Shown here in pieces: positions 60,545 through 64,000 of a stretch of 64,000 bases of DNA. Origin of the DNA: Taenia hydatigena (Eukaryota; Platyhelminthes; Cestoda; Cyclophyllidea; Taeniidae); contig JADWOT020000002.1 in the NCBI GenBank assembly GCA_036345935.2, positions 19,179,238 to 19,243,237 on the forward strand. The letters are read 5' to 3'. Every line of letters starts with the position of its first letter. Positions within the stretch are counted from its first letter, which is position 1. The position numbers and the translations under genes are program-made. Below the pieces are notes generated by a model. It searched no databases. It worked only from the letters and a program-made list of their open reading frames with translations, and was not told the origin of the DNA.

Positions 60545-63500
60545 TGGGGTCATCGATTGTCATGGCGAAGACGACATGACTGCATTGCAGAGAAACCTAC
60601 AGAGGGGTAGTAATCGCTTATGCCAACCTCAAGCATTGCACCATGTGATGCTATGTTCAATCTTTTCCATGATGAACTACAAAGCTGAGTATCTACCCTG
60701 TCTCTTTGCCTGCTATAAGATGCATACCCGCGTGATCATAGAGCAGTGTCATCTTCTGTAAGACCAAGCAAGTAAGATCAATTCACACATAAGAGCTAAC
60801 GAGGCTCGACAACCACACCTCACTGAGACGAAGTAAAGATTTAGCTCTCCCTCTTTAAGACTCTGGCAGCCCCGTTGTCTAAAGGACTTTTTGCGGTGGA
60901 AGGAGATGGAATGGCCTCTTATCTCAACTCTCCTCTGTCAAATGTGTCTCCTTCATCGCACACAGCGTTAAGAAATTGCTCTGTAAAGCAGTTGACATAC
61001 TGATGTAGAAGCAAAAAAGAAAATTGCGCAACATTTGAGTTGAGTAGGATGCGAGCTTGCGATCGGTGACACGGTCGTGTGCTTCGGGACGAGGTAGCTT
61101 TTGTTCTGCCGCTCTGGCGTGGTATCCGTGCACTGCACCTAGTCTTTTGTGTGTGTGCTCCGAGCACAAAGACGCGCTCCTTGCTCGCATCCTAAGTACA
61201 GGCATAGTCCACATTGAAGAGCAGTTTTGCAACACACCTCTCATCCCTACTTCCATCCTTTCAGCCCTGTCGCAACTAGCCCTGTATTTTACCATCCTTT
61301 TTCAACAGGACAATAAAGAGCAAGGGAAGAGAAGGAAAGAAAGAATGGAAGAAGCGTGTCGCTCTCATCGACTGTTTCCGGTCAGCAAACCAAGCACAGG
61401 ATGCCAGTGCGCATTCTGCAACTGCAGCCACCACCGGCTCGCTCTGCGCTTTTACCTTTGATTCATCTTTTGCCCGTGCCTTAACCTGATTTGGAGTCAA
61501 CTGTCCTTAAATGAACCTCAGCTGCGTGACAGGTAGGAAGAAAGTTGATACAATTTTCCTTCATATGACAGCAAACACTCATCGTACAGCCAAGTGCGGG
61601 ACCAGAAACCTTTCCATCTCTCACTTGATGGCATGAACTGACTTTTGGTCAGCGACATTGAACACCTTCAAGGTATGCATTTACACCTGCCCGCCTTTAT
61701 AGGGCACTTTTGAAACACAAGAAGCTTCATGCAATTTACTTAACTACTTGCAGTCACTCAAAGCTGTCATTTAAGGGAATGCGATGCATTGCTTCATGGT
61801 CTCTTAAAAACCCCTATTGACAGCTGCCGCTATTGGCTACCATTCGTGCGCACTAGCCGTAGCCTGATGGAACAATTTGTCAGACTGAGGATTCAGACTC
61901 TTTCTTTCCAAAATGCCAACTGGAAATCAAAAAGACGCAAGAGACTCCGGTAAACCTGCCCTCTCCTCATAGCCACATTCATCAAGAAATGTGAGTTTGT
62001 GTGTATTTATTTTACCAAAAAGGCAAGGTAGAAAACAAAGAAGACATATAAGAGAATTGAGAGAGCTTAAAAAGTGGAAAAGTAGAAAAACGTGGTAAGA
62101 GTACTAGGAGAAATGGCGACTGATTCACAGCACACAATTTTGGCTACAGCCAGTACAGATAGCACGCAAGTACTCCTTATACACCACGCAGGCTGGAACA
62201 GTTACATTTTTGTGATGGCTTCCCAGCTTCTCGATGCATTGGTTGCGGTAACATATCCATCCACTAGGGCATTCGCTGCAGCTGGGTCCTTGCTTGTATG
62301 GTAGTTGATCCCATGCGTATCTAATTCTAAAGGAATGCGCATGGAGCAGTGCACCGATAGGACTCTCATCAGTCACACGATCAGGTGAAACCGAACTTAC
62401 GGAGGACTGTAAGCACACGCAATCAAATATTATGGATTCTTTAATTTAGGCACAAAACCATCACATTGTTCCATGGCACAGCCCACCTCACTCGTGGTTG
62501 CCCACACCATCTGTTCAGGTAGAGAGAAAGGCATGACAAGACGTACCATCTCGTACTAAACCATTCATCATCACACCATCATGCCCCTGAATCTACTTGC
62601 TTACACTTCTTCTATCCACACAGCAGTTCAAGTAGACACTCAGTAGTAAGGAGTGAGTGGCTTCGCTGTATAGATTGGATCGCATCCACACTCCGCATGT
62701 CATGAGTAGCACACACACGCACACACACATACAATTTCCTCACCTGTGTGTAGTGAATACAGGACCCTGTGCAAGAGTTGTTGTAATAATTGTAGTGTTT
62801 GGCTTTTTTCTTCCAGGCGCACACGCCCTCAGTAATGACGAAATTTCGTGCAGCCACATGAAATGAATTGGGAAGTTGTACTGCAAGATCCAACTTTCTG
62901 CCAGACCCTCCAAGTTTTTCGAATACCTCTAGACCAAGAACATTTACACGCAAAACGGATTATAGTGTCAGCACATGTCCAGTCAACCACGCAGGTTTTG
63001 AGGGCCAACGTGCCAATAGTTGCATATTGCTGGCAGAAGGGTGCACATTTTCACGAACTTTCAGATGAGCCTCAAGAAGTTGTTCCCGTTCAACTGGTGT
63101 GGGTCGACAACAGGCCACCATTAAGATGACAGTGAATAGGCTGAAGATCACCTTCACAAAGAGACCTGACACAGCGAGAAGTGTGCAGAGCAACAGTTGA
63201 GGATGATGATGGTGAGAGATGCTAAGTAATGAACAACTCACCATTCCGTGTGCGTATCATCTTGGCAAAGGGATTGAAAGGGCGAGGTGATTCCACCTAT
63301 TTATTCGTGAAACATGGGGTGGCGTGACAAAACAGAATGTGCCATCACATTGGCTGAGGTATTCCCGTCACTCATGGTCCAGGTCAAGCCGACTTTAGAT
63401 TGCAAATCTGCTGACTAGACTTACCCTCAAGTGATCTGATCCTGACCATGTAATCCATGAATACTGCGATCACGTTTTGCGACTTTCTGGCAGTTTTCGT

Positions 63501-64000
63501 TCCAGCAGACCAAATCAGTGGCAGTCGAGCAGATCACAGCGAATTCGGGACTGTGCAAGCATTACCACCTCCATACAGAGATGACGGCGATGGATGATGC
63601 CCTACCTCACTCTTTCAAATTTTACATTTTGTCAACACCCCACCCTCCATGATCACTATCGCACCGTTTCATGCCACAAAATGTACATTAGCCTCTTCCA
63701 CCCAGTCTTTCATAGGCAACGCTCTGACATTGGAGGAGAGAGATCACCATTTGCTCACTGCGTTGATTTGCAGTCCTTGTTTCTCATTTGTATCGATGCA
63801 TTGAATTTGACGACATTGGAGATTACCCAACCCTTTGGTTTACACTGATGTGGCCGACGCCACTGCAGAGGTCTATGTTGCCAGTTTTCACTGATAAACT
63901 GGATGCCTTATCTCTTTTAATCAGTCAAAATTCAAGCGAGACAACCATCAGACCACTTCTTTACTTTTCATATATTTTGCGAAAGAGGGGCTGTCTAAGC
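60545..64000 (+). repeat. CAP-bearing segmental duplication, copy B (runs off the window)
   Basis: This is the partner of 28703-32230, starting at GGGGTCATCGATTGTCATGG. It includes the broken CAP gene and the beginning of a further copy of the unknown repeat (from about 63835: CTGATGTGGCCGACGCCACT). The right end is beyond the window. Confidence 0.9.
62125..63244 (-). pseudogene. Broken CAP/SCP-TAPS gene, copy B
   Basis: Same exon plan as the CAP gene at 30342-31453: ATG at 63244-63242, then 63151-63014, 62928-62744, 62510-62401 and 62326-62125. The start, signal peptide and exon 2 are identical to copy A. Exon 3 is 37 nt shorter (losses of 13 and 24 nt), and the 13-nt loss shifts the frame before the HYTQ motif. 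Exon 4 has a TAA (62430-62432) where copy A has CAA in the KNPQYL stretch. The last exon still reads [20 protein letters not shown] but ends at a later stop. Two independent lesions make a normal CAP product impossible; a truncated secreted peptide is conceivable. Confidence 0.88.

Overview
Eukaryotic nuclear DNA, about 40% GC. It holds small multi-exon genes with short introns (47 to 233 nt in most reconstructed genes, one of 546 nt) among long stretches without a gene. There is no bacterial operon layout. A secreted SCP/TAPS (CAP, venom-allergen-like) gene with very short introns, together with many local duplications, suggests a parasitic flatworm, most likely a cestode. That assignment is an inference from gene style and was not tested by a search.

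Layout. 1-9 kb: mostly no gene, a candidate Cys/His-rich exon (1634-1907), a degenerate 53-bp tandem repeat (4140-4720) and two decayed arginase pieces (5.2-5.7 and 6.6-6.8 kb). 9.3-9.5 kb: an isolated fibronectin-III-like exon (-). 11.9-13.2 kb: two candidate spliced gene ends, one on each strand. 14.7-18.9 kb: a 4,234-bp block that recurs almost unchanged at 46.2-50.5 kb; its first copy stops at a 100-N assembly gap. 20.2-22.0 kb: an arginase gene (-), six exons in frame with each other except for one in-frame TGA. Facing away from it at 22.3-22.7 kb is an unrecognised three-exon gene for a 101-residue protein. 23.8-26.3 kb: candidate small-exon gene ends and a multi-pass membrane-protein exon. 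26.9-28.2 kb: a diverged second copy of the 4.8-6.1 kb segment with its decayed arginase. 28.7-35.2 kb and 60.5 kb to the window end: two copies of a segment carrying the CAP gene; the first CAP gene is intact, the second is broken. Between and beside them are further inverted and direct copies of an unrecognised repeat (51.3-53.1, 54.9-58.6 and 58.6-60.1 kb) and a CDK7-like kinase fragment (53.1-53.4 kb).

The genes do not form an evident pathway. The theme is repeated local duplication and decay: arginase sequence at four places, CAP twice, the unknown repeat five times, a near-identical 4.2-kb block twice. The most notable single points are the arginase with one stop codon, a 473-bp stretch of complete identity between the two CAP loci (possible gene conversion), and the unrecognised 101-residue gene that shares a 277-bp intergenic space with arginase. 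Exon boundaries were set by hand from splice signals and reading phase; no transcript or database support was available.
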